From: Patiria miniata
Taxonomy: Eukaryota; Echinodermata; Asteroidea; Valvatida; Asterinidae
Direction of reading: 5' to 3'
Length of the DNA stretch: 64,000 nt
NCBI RefSeq assembly: GCF_015706575.1
Contig: NW_024037074.1
Location: forward strand, 22,185,334 to 22,249,333
How positions within the stretch are numbered: position 1 is the first letter of the stretch; each line of letters opens with the position of its first letter. The notes beneath the pieces were generated by a model that was not told the DNA's origin, searched no databases, and was given only the letters and a program-made list of their open reading frames with translations. The position numbers and the translations under genes are program-made. This document shows, piece after piece, positions 21,925 through 33,499 of this stretch.

Positions 21925-23104
21925 CGGATATTGTCAATTTCTTGGCCCATGAATAATCAATTGGAAGGTCATATTCCACTTTGAACTTGTATAGATCAGC
22001 TCTATCATCGACCCTACCTTTAATTGAGGGACATGCAGCCGGTCAACATCCTCTGGTTGTAAGGTTAATGAAAGTTGTATTTAATATCACACCTCCCAAA
22101 CCGAAATATAATCAAATGTGGAGTGTTTCTACTGTTCTAGATTATATTACTTCTTTACCTCAAAATAGTGAGCTTTCACTACTAAGTTTGAGCAAGAAAC
22201 TGTTAGCTCTATTTGCTTTGGTGTCCGCTCAGCGAACTCAAACACTTGCTAATATTGATCTTAAGTATCTTAATTTTTTGGATAATAGTTGTGTCATATT
22301 AGTAATGGAGATCTTAAAGACTAACTCTCCTAAAAAGGGTATATCTAACAATAAGATTGTTATCCCTAAATTCGACGAGAACCCCAAATTACGTGTTCTC
22401 TCCACCTTGAAAGACTACATAAGTCGTACAGAAGATATCAGAGCAATAAGAAATGAGTCAAGGCTCTTCGTATCTACTAGAAAACCCCATAAAAGTGTGA
22501 CCACATCAACTTTAGCTAGATGGAGTGGAGTGCTGTGGCCTCGTGGTTAAGGGCACTGATTCGTGGTCTGTGGGTAAAGCTGCAGGTCGTGGGTTCGAGT
22601 CCTGGCGGGGTCATGGTGCGTGTGCCCTTGAGCAAGGCACTTTGTCACTAATTGCTTCTCTCCACCCAGGAGTAAATGGGTACCTATGAGGGCAGTGATG
22701 GTTATTGTGATTGAATTAGCTTCCTTGCGCCTAACAGGCAGCATCGACCTGTATACTCCCCAGGGAGCTGAGATGGTATATGGAATGTTTAATTGGCCCA
22801 ATGATTAGGGGTAATAATAATGTAAAGCGCTTTGATCTAAGTTAAAAGCGCTATATAAGAACCTGTTGTTGTTATTAGATGGATGAAGGATGTCTTGCAT
22901 GATGCAGTAATAGATCCCTCCATTTACACTGCACACAGTTATCGCAGTGCATTCACTTCAATGGCCTTTGCCCATGGAGTTACCCTTCCAGACATCATAA
23001 AAACTGCAAATTGGAGCAATGCAAATACCTTTGCTAGGTTTTACCATAAAACTATCGAAGATAACATGGCCTTCGGAAAAACGATACTATCTTCAAGTAT
23101 GTAA
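21740..23104 (+). pseudogene. DIRS tyrosine recombinase, interrupted by stop and SINE
   Basis: The frame opens before 21745 and overlaps the end of the RNase H frame. An N-terminal core-binding-like part (RSRTQKQYESAWKGW) ends at TAA 21954-21956, and the frame resumes at about 21960. Catalytic residues of the tyrosine-recombinase family are visible: Arg in SAQRTQ (22233-22235), H-x-x-R in AHSYRSA (22934-22945) and the nucleophile Tyr in ARFYHKT (23042-23044). A SINE splits the gene between Arg and H-x-x-R. It would have joined the circular DNA intermediate into the genome. Confidence 0.9.
22525..22875 (+). mobile_element. tRNA-derived SINE nested in the DIRS recombinase
   Basis: 351 bp flanked by the perfect 8-bp target duplication TAGATGGA (22517-22524 and 22876-22883). 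The head has RNA polymerase III-type boxes (A box around GTGGCCTCGTGGTTAAGGGC, B box GGTTCGAGTCC). The middle contains CCCTTGAGCAAGGCACTT, seen in several animal SINE families. The tail AAAGCGCTATATAAGAAC followed by TTGTTGTTATT resembles a LINE 3' end, the usual recognition site for the partner reverse transcriptase. Removing the insert and one duplication restores the reading frame, so it inserted after the DIRS element. Confidence 0.92.
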
Positions 23105-23223
23105 TTATTTTGTACTGGAAAATATATATTACCCAGTGTGTTGATAACAATCATGTGATTACTTGTTGATGCATTTTTGTGTGTGTGTGTTTTGACCATC
23201 ACGTCTCACAACTAGCTTTGAAC

Positions 23224-23332
23224 ATGCAAACCCTCTGAAGACTTGTACGAATGTTATGAAATAGAATTCCAAAATTATGTGAATAAATGAAATATAATTT
23301 GAATTCTATGAATAATAATGAAGTACAAGTCG
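23224..23332 (+). repeat. DIRS internal complementary region
   Basis: 23224-23267 is the reverse complement of the left outer end (18796-18839). 23268-23331 is the reverse complement of the right outer end (23554-23617). The two ends are thus fused inside the element, the template used to join ends when the DIRS circle forms. Junction at about GAAATAGAAT/TCCAAAATTA. Confidence 0.93.
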
Positions 23333-23417
23333 AAGAGGGTCCCTCCCATATATTACTTATCTGCCCAACCCAAACACTATTGTTGGTCAAAACATGGGCA
23401 CTATATTTGCTACTCAG

Positions 23418-23618
23418 AAAAGATGGCCTGTTCCTGCCTACCCGGGCTTATATACGGCCTCGCCTTCGGGCTCATTTGAATATCAATACATACTTTGAAT
23501 GTATTGTGTGATCCGCATACCTATCACGTGGAAAGGAATGCAAACCCTCTGAAGACTTGTACTTCATTATTATTCATAGAATTCAAATTATATTTCATTT
23601 ATTCACATAATTTTGGAA
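23418..23618 (+). repeat. DIRS right inverted terminal repeat
   Basis: 23418-23559 is the reverse complement of the left repeat. The last about 60 bp are unique to this end and reappear inverted only in the internal complementary region, which fixes the right boundary near 23618. Confidence 0.9.
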
Positions 23619-23783
23619 CTATATGTTTCTGTCATGAACAGCGCCGCCAAGTGTCTAATGGTGTCCAGCACAGCGCATCCCCTACCACCTCCCCCCTCCC
23701 GTTTTTTTGGTCAAACTTTTTGGTCGAATTTCCGACGCCCGGAAACTTTCAGGATCTTTCTTCCATCATCCCAATGATATTTG

Positions 23784-24390
23784 TACGGAAGCGTAAAAGG
23801 GCCCTATTACAAACTAAAAAATGAAAAATAAGTCATAATTATGACTTATTTTTAAGTCATAGTTATGACTTATTTCTTATAATAATGACTTAGTATTAAG
23901 TCATAATTATGATATATATCTCATAATTACGACTTAGTAATTGTTGAATCATAATTATGACTTATATCTCATATTTATGACTTATTATTAAGTCACAGTT
24001 ATGATTTATATCTAATAATAATGACTTATTATTAAGTCATAATTATGACTTATATCTTGTAATTACGACTCAGTATAAAGTCGTAATTACGACTTAGGAT
24101 ATCTCATAATTATGACTTAATATTAAGTAATTATTATAACATATAAGTCATAAATATGACTTAATAATAAGTCATAATTATTATGTGATATAAGTCATAA
24201 TTATGATTTAACAATTACTAAGTCGTAATTATGAGATATAAGTCGTAATTATGACTTAATATTAAGTCATAATTATGAGATATAAGTCGTAATTATGACT
24301 TGAATAATACTTAGTCATAATTATGAGATATAAGTGATAGTTATGACTTTTTTCCTTTAGTTTCTATAATTTCCATTTAACGCTTCCGTA
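23784..24390. mobile_element. Fold-back element with TACGGAAGCG ends and palindromic satellite core (copy 1)
   Basis: 607 bp. Perfect 10-bp ends TACGGAAGCG and CGCTTCCGTA lie within a longer imperfect inverted repeat of about 55 bp. The interior (about 23822-24350) is a run of the perfect palindrome AAGTCATAATTATGACTT and variants, so the element can fold on itself at many scales. No coding capacity. The element at 33500-34117 has the same outermost bases, similar size and a different palindromic core. Confidence 0.88.
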
Positions 24391-27300
24391 GCCTATATTT
24401 TAAAACACAAACCCCCAAAAAACAACCGGAACTCATCGACAAACAGGTCTTCTAATACACCCTAAATTACAACCCTCGCCCTTCCCAGCATACGATGACT
24501 GAAAATGTACTAGTCTTGGCATTACTGTATCTTGGATCATAGAGCAAGGAATGCTATGCTCAGATGGGGTCTTCGTCATTTCTCATTTGAAAATACCCTC
24601 TTTATGGTTGGGCAGCAGTCACTGGAGGGGAAACATAGTCATAAAGAATAAACAAGTACCCAATTTGTGTTGGTTTGAAGGAATAATAGACGCTGAATCT
24701 CCGAATAAACTACTAAAGTAGAAGATTGTTTGTTAATAAAGGTTCTCTCGTCCATTTCCTCAACTTGTTCATTCATTCAGATAGAATGTTCATTCAAATT
24801 CGCATGAAAATGGACAAACGTTTTCACACCCGGTTCAATTTAGCGAAAGTTCTACACATTTCAGGGTATATTCGTCCAACCATGCGTGAAGAGTAGAGGC
24901 AGCAAATTACGTAACGTGTGCATTGGATTTCGTGAGCCTTGAGCAATTATATTTGGTGCATACATTACAAGTACAAAGGTAACATATGCTCAATAAGATT
25001 GGGTAGTTGCATCAGCAAGATGTTGTGTTTAAGTGTTAAAACAGAGCCTACAATGACATGACTTAGAGAAAGCTTTATAAAAGAATGTACAGCTATTTCA
25101 AAAAAATATATATGAATGTATGAGAGAGAAATATGAAAAATGCATATCAGAACGTAATAAATGTAGAGTGTCAAAATGACAGAATGAAATGAGTGTTGGA
25201 CACACCTGCAATATAATGCGTAAAAAGACAGATTTCTTATAATTTATATTTCAGACCAAAATTTGTGTTCAACTGTTGTAATCACTTTGTGGAAATGAAA
25301 AGACGGTAACAAAAAAGTAAAATAAATGTCGACATAATATAAATGTGTTTTAAAAGAAGTTGATTTTCTTATCGCCAATATGATTGGCCTTTCCTTTTAG
25401 CGAATTGCAAACGCCAAATGAAGCTTACTCCATTGCACTTTCGTTGAAAATGAATACTTCTATCAATACTCTGTGCGAAATCGAAAGCCAACAAAGGAAA
25501 TGTGATTTTGTTATGCTCGGAAAAACATGGACGGGAAAATCTCAGGGACGTAGCAAGATCCTTTTTATTGGGTGGGGGGGGGGGGGTAAACATTAAAAAA
25601 AGGGGCACTTGCACATCCGTGCTGAAATGTAGACACGTTTTGTTTTCTACGGACACTTGGCCTCCGTAAAATCAAATAGGGGGTAGGAGGGGAGCTGGTA
25701 GCATCTGTTGATGGGGGCGCTGTTCAAAACCAACGATTATGCACACTAACGGACAATGAAGGTGTTTTTCAGGGCGAAAAACATGCGCGAAATTTTAAAA
25801 AAGGCACCCGTAAAGGGCCATGGAACAAAAAAGGGCACCAATATTTTTTGTAAAAGGGCACTTGTTCAGAAAAAAGGGCACTTGTTAACAAAATAACGGC
25901 ACTCTTTACACATTTTTGGAGGTAAGCACTGGTGAAAAAAGGGCATTCGAATGGAAAAGGGCAGTCTGTGCAAAATATTAGGGGGGGGGGAATACCCCCT
26001 TGCCCCCCCCCCCCCCCCCCCCACGCCTCTGTCTACCCCTATTAACCTATATTTTTAAAGACGGTATAGAGTAACTCTCGGCAAAGTTTACGACGGCTTT
26101 ACAGTTTTAAAATTGTCACTCATCATAAGCAATCCCACAATACATTCATGATTCACCATTACGCGTAAAATGGAAGAAGTATGGCATGAACGGATATTCA
26201 AATACATGTAGAAGTCAACCTCAGACAACACTGCAAGATACGATTCATTGTATCAGCCCACCAACTGTACGTAAGACCGCCCTCTGTATATATTTCTGTG
26301 CTATACTTCATAAGACGCGTGTGTGTTGGAGAAAGCTAGAGTTTTGGACTTTGAACATGACGAATTGCCCATGCTATTTGACTGGACAGAGAGGTAGAGA
26401 AACCACGTCATCATTGATGGCAGAAAAGAATCCACAGCGTTATAAACACTTGCCCAACATGTACCAATACGTGCGCTCCCTTGAAACTCGCCATATACAA
26501 AAATTATCGAGATACGCAATCACTTGAATATCAACATCACAGATTAGAGGTTATGTTTGTCAACAAGCGCGTGTATTGTTTTGCATGGATTCTTCATAAC
26601 TTTATAAATAAGCCTCGCATTTTGTTTAATTTGATTATATCGCTTAATTATAGCGCAATCCACTGATAAAGTGCGGCTTTCTATTTTGAAAACCTTATGT
26701 TTTTTTCTGGAGATTTTCCCGGATTTTTTGTTAATTAAAGGTTTTCCCGTCCAATTTCTCAACCTGTCCATTCAATCAGAGCACCAGAATGAAAGTTCAT
26801 TCTATTTCATGAGGTTTCAGAGAATCGGGTATGTATACGGTTTGTAAATCGCAGTACAGCATTCGATTTCGTTTAAATGCTATTAAATTAGCGTGTCTTA
26901 AACAAATTTCGTTGAAAGAAATTCCATTTTGTCCGTTGGTTTCCGTTTTCTCACTGAGTTGGAGATAGTTCAAATTTATTTGGCATTTGCATTTCGCTAA
27001 ACGTCAATGGTATTGGCCATACGAAAATTAGTTTTATTTTAAGAAAATTGGTTTCATTTGAACACTTGTTTTAAAGTTCTGTAACGTTTTTTCACATTTC
27101 CTTCTCATATTTTCTTTACACAAAACTTCACAAAATGTATGCCTTCTTAGGCCGTGTTTTAACACTATAACACATATTTATATTTATTGCTAATATCACC
27201 ACCCAATTTCACTGAACGTGTGTCACTTTGTAAACGTATGCAATCAATTAAATGCCCGAGCTGGACTGAAATTCAAAGCACACGAAATTATTTGCATAAT

Positions 27301-27840
27301 TTACGCGTGACGTGAACGAAGATCCCTGAAACATTTAAACTTTCGTTAAATCGAACCGGGTGTCAAAAGGTTTGCCCAGTTTTGCGTGACCCAATGAGAT
27401 GAGCTAGGTGTGAAATTGGATGGGAAAACGTATAATATTTTGTATAGCTGGTTACAGTTGTGCCCTAGTTGTATGATTTAAAGACTTTTTGGTGTATACG
27501 CGATCTATGTATGTCCATATGTGATGTTCACAGTGCATGAGGGGGAAAAAGCTTGATGTAAACATTCCAGACCCGAGACCCTGTGAGCGAGTTTGACTAA
27601 ATCAGTGAACACTGAAATGTGCATAAAGCATTCATTTATAGAAAAACAACAAAAAATCCCACCTTAATTGAGCTTTCAAGTAAGTGGGCGGGGGTGTTGG
27701 TGTTCTAGAAGTGAGGAATAATCAGTGTCGTAAATACGTGTCGACGACTGGGGGAGGAGATTAGGCCCCCCGAATCCTGAAACTTTTCCAGACATTGCAA
27801 ATTCGACGGGGGGGGGGGGGGGGGGCTGGACACCATTCGA
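24391..27840. other. Spacer with scattered repeats, no gene
   Basis: AT-rich and non-coding as far as I can tell. A direct repeat links 24733-24810 and 26730-26815 (shared AAAGGTTYTCYCGTCCA and AACYTGTYCATTCA), and an inverted match links 24810-24870 to 27325-27390 (ACCCGGTTYRATTTARCGAA). These may be parts of one decayed 2.7-kb element. G or C homopolymers occur at 25575, 25981, 26005 and 27810, some with GGGCAC-rich sequence between them (25800-25990). Open frames at 25369-25656 and 26186-26527 have no family signature. Confidence 0.55.
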
Positions 27841-27904
27841 CATCAGCCAACGGTCTACCAGACAAACTTCACCTACCAGAAAAACTTCGTCCACCACCAA
27901 CAAC

Positions 27905-28090
27905 TTCATACCAATCCAAGCAGACAAAAACTGCTACAAGCAATCATTTCTCCCACGCACATTATATTAATGGAACTCACTGCCTAAAGGAACTCACTGC
28001 CTAAAGAGATTAGTAATACATCTTTCCAGGATAACGGAAGTTTCAAATCGGCCATCAACACACATTTCAGTATCATCTGTGAGAAAGAAG
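27905..28090 (+). pseudogene. LINE reverse transcriptase C-terminal fragment
   Basis: In one frame 27905-27970 reads FIPIQADKNCYKQSFLPRTL, then Tyr and a TAA stop, then WNSLPK from 27971. The pattern of basic and aromatic residues, then F-PRT-x-WNSLP, then SFKSAINTHF, is the end of many non-LTR retrotransposon reverse transcriptases. A 17-bp tandem duplication (27972-27988 and 27989-28005) shifts the frame in the middle; after it the matching frame continues with SFKSAINTHF. 5'-truncated and dead. The following 28090-28200 may be its 3' UTR. Confidence 0.75.
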
Positions 28091-28839
28091 CAACTAAGTC
28101 AACCATGTAAACAGCAAAACGACAAATCCATGCACACAACCAACCCTGCCCGTGTGACCCCTGAGAAGGGGTGTTGGTGCAGTATCTATCAAGAAGACCA
28201 GATGGCGTTGTTCAAAAACCCAAATAAAGGCCAACCTCGTTCCCATTGTGTCGAGCAGTACGCGCTCCCACCACTTCCTGCTCTCTCATCGTCTTATACT
28301 GGGTCATTTGCATGTTCAAACATCTTGAACATAATAACAACTTAGAAAAAGTGGTGGCTGTGCTTTAAATCAGTGTTTGTTTTGTACGTGCTGTCTAGGG
28401 ATTACAACAAGAATCAAATCGTCAATGCGGGAGATCTGAAAATGCGATTTTCTTCATATTTAAAATGTTACAATTATCACATCACATATTACTATAAGCA
28501 AAATGGGAAAAGGAGGATTGATTTTGAGATGGATAGCCATCTGACGTTAGGTGGCGCTGTACATGAAAAAGCTCCGCACTTTATGACAACTCGCGGTGGG
28601 TTGTACTTATACCTTCAGCCTAAACTCCATTGGCAGATCTCCGGTTGGGTAGAGGTGTAGTGGGTCCAACCCAACATCTTGTGCAAAAACAAATAAAGGA
28701 GAATCATGCAGAAAGACACAGCAAATGCTTGCTAACCCCCGCCCCTCTTGGCAGCTAATCCCCATATAGCAAAACTGGATCCGCCCCTGAACTACAATCT
28801 TTAATAAAAAGGGACTATGGAATTGAATTATTTTGGTAA

Positions 28840-29210
28840 TGCAATAGCTGTGTTCCATTTAATTCTACATGTATTTGCAATCCTCAAACTGCCATTTGAA
28901 GTGCTCCGATGCATGTTTGTTTTTTTATGCTGATGTGAACTTTCATATTCAGCTTCTTCCCTGCACCGAAACGTAAATGTTACGCGCAAAAGTTTTGGTT
29001 TCACAACAAAAGAGTGTGTTTTTTCCCCAAACTGACATCAAAGCAGCAGTACCCTCAGTCGTCAGGAACAGCATGGACCTTTGTAAATGCTTAAAAAGGT
29101 CACTTCACAATAACTTTCAACCGCAAAGGGATGTCTCATAGTGTTCATGCATTTCAGAGGAATAGATGCACAACATGTTCTAGTGTGTTGACAGATAGAT
29201 GACATAATGA
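28840..29210 (+). mobile_element. Degenerate copy of the CATGCAAT/AAAATGCACC element
   Basis: Shares the internal order of the 17656 and 39806 copies: GCAATCCTC, a stretch with ACTTTCATATTC, ACATCAAAGCAGCAGTACCC (others read GACATCACAGCAACGGCGCC), AAATGCTTAAAAAGGTCACTT and AAAGGGATGTC. Ends are eroded. Non-coding. Confidence 0.55.
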
Positions 29211-30552
29211 GGATTGTTTTTGGGAGGATGGGTCAGTATATAACTCTTGGAGGGGTGGTTTCAGCCCCCCCCCCCTTCCGTCTTGGATATATCATCCCCA
29301 TCCCCGGGATTTAGGCTCACTAGCTGTACTCTTATACGCCTATCCATTGTTTCCTCCCTACCCCCGGGCTGCCCAACCCAAGACTTTGGGATTGTCACCT
29401 TTGAAGTGACAAAATCCCCACTCCTCGGGCAAAATTTAAGTGACAATCTCCGACATATACATACGTGGCGCGCGCTAGTGATTGCCTTTCCATGTATTAC
29501 GCCAATGGTAACAATGTGAGTGACCAAAATCCCCACCTGGGGCATGAAAAACGTGACCAAATCCCGACATCGGACCTGGGGCAGCGCGGGGGGGGGGGGG
29601 GGGGGGTGGGGAGAAACATTTGATAGCCGCATTAATCGCGAAATTATGAATTCATAAAGGTCAAATGGCATATTGGAAATTTGTCACACAACGGAAAACT
29701 GCAGACTGAAAAACTTAACCCCCCCCCCACCCCTCATGTACATATTGGTCGTTGTTATGTAAATTATTTGATTTGAATGTCATTTCTTCATTATTTCTAT
29801 GATTTGTATTGTTTCTGCATCCTTTGCTTTACTTTTGTGATATTTAAAGGTATAGGGCCCTAGTCCATCATTTGTAATTTGTACATTTTGTTCCTTTGAA
29901 GCGACAAGCGTGCTCAAAATCTAAAGAAGGTTGCTAAACAACTAACTTGATGAAGTTTCAGCTCAGCTTCAGCTGTATATTTCGAGAAAAACAGCATTCT
30001 AGAATCTCGATTTCAAATCAAAAGTTGCGGAATCATGTTTGAATTCGGCCTGAATGCAGCGCTGCGTCCGAGACACGTTCTCACTGCCGCCGATTGCAGC
30101 TACATGATGTTGCGCACTGATCCGACGACTTATGGCAACCGCGCGTGCGTGTGCGTCGTGTCAACGCTTGCGCGCGCTTCGCCAAATAAAAAAAAACGAA
30201 CTACTAACGGAAATTTCCAACCATGCGTCTTAAGAAAGGCCTTCTTTCGTTGATTTCTTCAAAATGACAGCTTGCCAAAAAGAATAATTTCACAGGGAGT
30301 TTAGTCCCTAGCTTACTATCTTTAAACCAAGTATGTTTTTCAACAATAATTACGTAAGTTTATACTTTTTGGATAGCTGCAAATGATGAAATGTCTTCTG
30401 GTTTTTCTTGAATGTTAACTTCATGCATTATGTATTCATCAAGTTATTTTGTTGTTCCAGCACCCCTGCAGCCTCGCTGTTCCGGGTTGGGGAGTTATTA
30501 GGAATACTGAATGGAAACGTTTGTTCACAGTGAAGTCAATGGGGGTTGAATA
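29211..30552. other. Spacer with C/G tracts, no gene
   Basis: 29260-29610 contains C and G homopolymers and three loosely repeated GTGACAAAATCCCCAC-like motifs (29405, 29519, 29551); the long minus-strand frame across them (29261-29671) reads repeated ILVT/FVTSKVTI peptides and I do not accept it as a gene. The rest is AT-rich. A 72-codon frame at 30035-30253 has no recognisable domain. Confidence 0.5.
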
Positions 30553-31475
30553 CAGTCGTTTTCCTAGTTCCGGATCGCTTCAAATAAAAACCTACCTCTT
30601 TTGGATAAGTCTCCAATAAAAAAAATCTGACGAAGTGCATTTTGAAAAGGAAAATGTGAGCTTCTTGATACACAAAGATCTTTTGGATAAAATCTTTAGA
30701 AAAGGAATTTTGGCGAGATTTCTGACTCGCACTGTGACATGTTTGGACGGTTTGTAGAAAATCGCGGGAGCTGCGAATCGACGATAAATTTTCTCCTCGG
30801 TACATCACTCGTACCGTGTGATTTTGAATATTTTGTTCATACACTACAAGTCGTATAAACTCTTCCATCGAATGTTTGTTGAATCAAAATAAGTTGTAGA
30901 GTCTCTAATATTTGAAATTTCGCCAACGAATGACGGTATGTTTTTGCCTAGTTCCGGATCGCGCTGCACTATACGTCCCAACTACATGCGCGTTAATCGA
31001 TTTTTGTGTGACGTATTCTGTGCTGGGTCAAATGTTTTCGGTCCGTGCGTGAGTTCGTGCCTACGCACTGCAGACAAAAGTTTCAAAAATCATTTACGTT
31101 AATTCTTTTTTTAAAATTTGTTGGAATTCTCTTGAATGAACTATTTTTGGAAAATTAAATAATACTTATCAGAAAATGTGCTTGATTCGGAGTGGTTATG
31201 CATGAACAATTTATTTTCTCGCGTGATTTTTTTTCGCGCCAAGCAGTTTTTGATCGATTCGGAACTGATTAAACCGATCCGGAACTATGAAAAGTGGCAT
31301 CGGTACTTCTGACGTCGTAAAGTCAAAATAAAAAGAGCTTAAATTTGGAAAATTATTTTGTAGTATCTCCATCACTCAAGGTAAATATTTTAATCAATGT
31401 CACTTGAATTTGTGGAGTAGTTGAGCCGAAAGCAGCCTAAATGATGTTTGCTATCCGGAACTAGGAAAACGACTG
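30553..31475. mobile_element. 923-bp non-autonomous element with 23-bp perfect terminal repeats and TA duplication
   Basis: Ends are perfect inverted repeats of 23 bp starting CAGTCGTTTTCCTAGTTCCG. TA flanks both sides (30551-30552 and 31476-31477). CAGT-type ends with a TA duplication indicate a Tc1/mariner, probably pogo-like, parent. Extra copies of the sub-terminal TAGTTCCGGATCG lie inside (30950 and, inverted, 31277). No transposase; the 110-codon minus-strand frame (30536-30868) starts in the terminal repeat and has no signature. Confidence 0.88.
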
Positions 31476-32091
31476 TAGTATAACTTGTATAAGACACGTT
31501 CCGTTTTTGTGTCCATTGTGCATTAAGGCGTACTCTAAACAGTAGACCAATAAGCTACGCAATATAAACAAAATAGACTTAATAAGAAGGCATATGGAAA
31601 ATTGGCTGAAATGAGTAATATGAACTCCGAGTCATATGACATGTTATTCATCGGTTGACCCGTGGAACCCCATCACTCTATTTGTTTTAGCCATCCACTG
31701 CTTATCCTAAAGCAAGTCAACACATTTGGCGGCGGTACTGTTCTTTTCGGGGCTTCACCTACACACACGTGGGTTGTTGTTACCGCACACACGTGGGTTG
31801 TTGTTGACCCTTCTAGTCTGGTTCTCAGACGTAATGATTTTGCCTATTCTCACAAATTTTAGATCAGGTAGTCGAACAATATCACTTGACAAAAACGGAA
31901 AAGGGTCCTACTGTTTCCTGAAATGTCTGAAGTTTTCCGAACACGTTTGTGTCGACGCACGGATAATGTTGGCAATATCTCAGGTGTTTCCGGATGTAAA
32001 TGGTAGTAATTTCCAACACCGACAAAATGCACGTCATGTCCTGAAATATCGAAGCGCGAATTTGCAAACTGTCATGCTACACTTAACGCCT

Positions 32092-32330
32092 GTTTGAAGG
32101 GTCCATGCGATGATTGTTTCGGAGGAACACATTTTTGTGCAACTTTCTACTCCTCTTAAATGTATGAAAACTATTTGACATTCCTTTTGGTTAATTTTAG
32201 TGAAAAGTGCACTCCTTTAAACATTTGAAATTTTCCATGCTTTTCCTTGAAAATAAGGTTAATGGGACACAAAGGTGCATTTTCAAGGAATGCACTAAAA
32301 CAAATTGCGTAACTCTTTAAAGCCTATATT
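32092..32330. mobile_element. Short inverted-repeat relative of the AAGGGCCCATG element
   Basis: Begins TTTGAAGGGTCCATGCGATG and ends with AAAGGTGCATTTTCAAGGAA then GCACTAAAACAAATTGCGTA, which match the two ends of the family at 17656 and 39806. The interior is much shorter. A palindromic stretch suggests a fold-back derivative. Confidence 0.55.
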
Positions 32331-33499
32331 TTGGCGTTGTTCCTCTTTAGTACGACGGCCACCTGACCTACGATCTACAATGATACATCAGTAGATCTTC
32401 AAGTCGGGGAACCAGACAAGTATACTGCGTCTGCTTAACACCTCCGAGCTATCACCCGAGATGCATGGCGGCATTTGTCTATTTCCTTACGTGTTGTGGC
32501 GTTTTGGGTAATTTAACTGTTGTCACTCTTATTGGCTCAATAATTGTATTCATACAAAGTGAATCATTTTGCTTCTCCACGTTTTCACTGCATACGTGTT
32601 GTTTATACCATGGAATATGAAATATGAAACGTAATACTGCATATTGGCGGGCCAGCTTGTAACATTTTAAATTCCAAAGAATCGTGTTTTCATAACTCAC
32701 ACGTCGTGACGAATTGATGCTGTTTTTACCCCAGACACCGCATACCAGGGTGAGAGAGCAGGTAGTGGTGGGCGCGTACTGCTCGACACACATGCTTATA
32801 CCTCCGAACCGACTGAGAATTTTGCTATAGCAGGATCAAAATAACGGCCGGTTAGATATTTCAACTGCGCATGCGCACATCAAGATTGGACGATATTCCT
32901 TTCGGGTAAAAGTGTTCTCGTATGCGTGCACGCACAATCTATAATCAGCAGGCACTCACGAAGTTAAAGAAAACTGGAGTTCAAAAATACAAAAGAAAAC
33001 GACATCCAGGTGTTTTATTTGCTCTAACGTTTGTGCGACCGAAATTTCCGATTTGATTTCATGAAAAATTACACAAGGCGGATTGGGATGAAACTCCTCT
33101 GCCCTAATATGTACCTATCTTTCGCGGTCATCAATGAAAGTAAAAATCATCGAATCTTGTTGTGCACATGCGCAGTTGGAATACCGAACTGGCGTACTTT
33201 TGGCAGCCTCCAAATTACTTGGCTACGTCTTGATACTACACACGTGTCAATGGGAACCGGCTGCAGCCGGCTACAGCCGCTTCCCACTGACACGTGCGGA
33301 ATTTCAAGCCGTAGCCACGTAATTCGGACGCGGCTTATGGCCCAATGGTTGTGATTTTGCTGTTGGGGTTTGGGCGGGGTTTTGGGAGCATCTAGCGGAA
33401 CTTGTAGAAAAAAGAACATCTGATGTTGGCCCGTGTCCCCCCCCCCCCTCCCACCACGCCCCAGCAAACCGGATTCCAAACATTTCTTACAGGGTCTTG
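32331..33499. other. Spacer with repeat fragments, no gene
   Basis: Contains a decayed TAGTCTGG-type element (32340-32420), a block at 32690-32800 whose reverse complement resembles 28245-28300 (shared AGCAGTACGCGC and CCACTACCTGCTCTC), a block at 33140-33190 shared with 45840-45900, and an imperfect palindrome around CGGCTGCAGCCGG (33256-33268). A poly-C tract lies at 33437-33449. No coding exon recognised. Confidence 0.5.

Larger units (their letters stand above)
18796..23618 (+). mobile_element. DIRS-type tyrosine-recombinase retrotransposon, structurally full length, inactive
   Basis: About 4.8 kb including a nested SINE. It has inverted terminal repeats (18796-18960 and 23418-23618), a Gag-like frame, reverse transcriptase, RNase H and tyrosine recombinase, and an internal complementary region (23224-23332) in which the reverse complements of the two outermost ends are fused. 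That layout is diagnostic of the DIRS order, which integrates by recombinase without target duplication; none is seen. The polymerase and recombinase frames are broken by frameshifts, a deletion, stops and a SINE, so this copy cannot move by itself. It lies in the Hox3-Hox2 spacer, in the same direction as the Hox genes. Confidence 0.95.

Noticed and set aside
29261..29671. 136-codon minus-strand frame with repeated FVTSKVTI/ILVTHIVTI motifs
   Set aside because: Arises from loosely repeated GTGACAAAATCCCCAC sequence bounded by C/G homopolymers.
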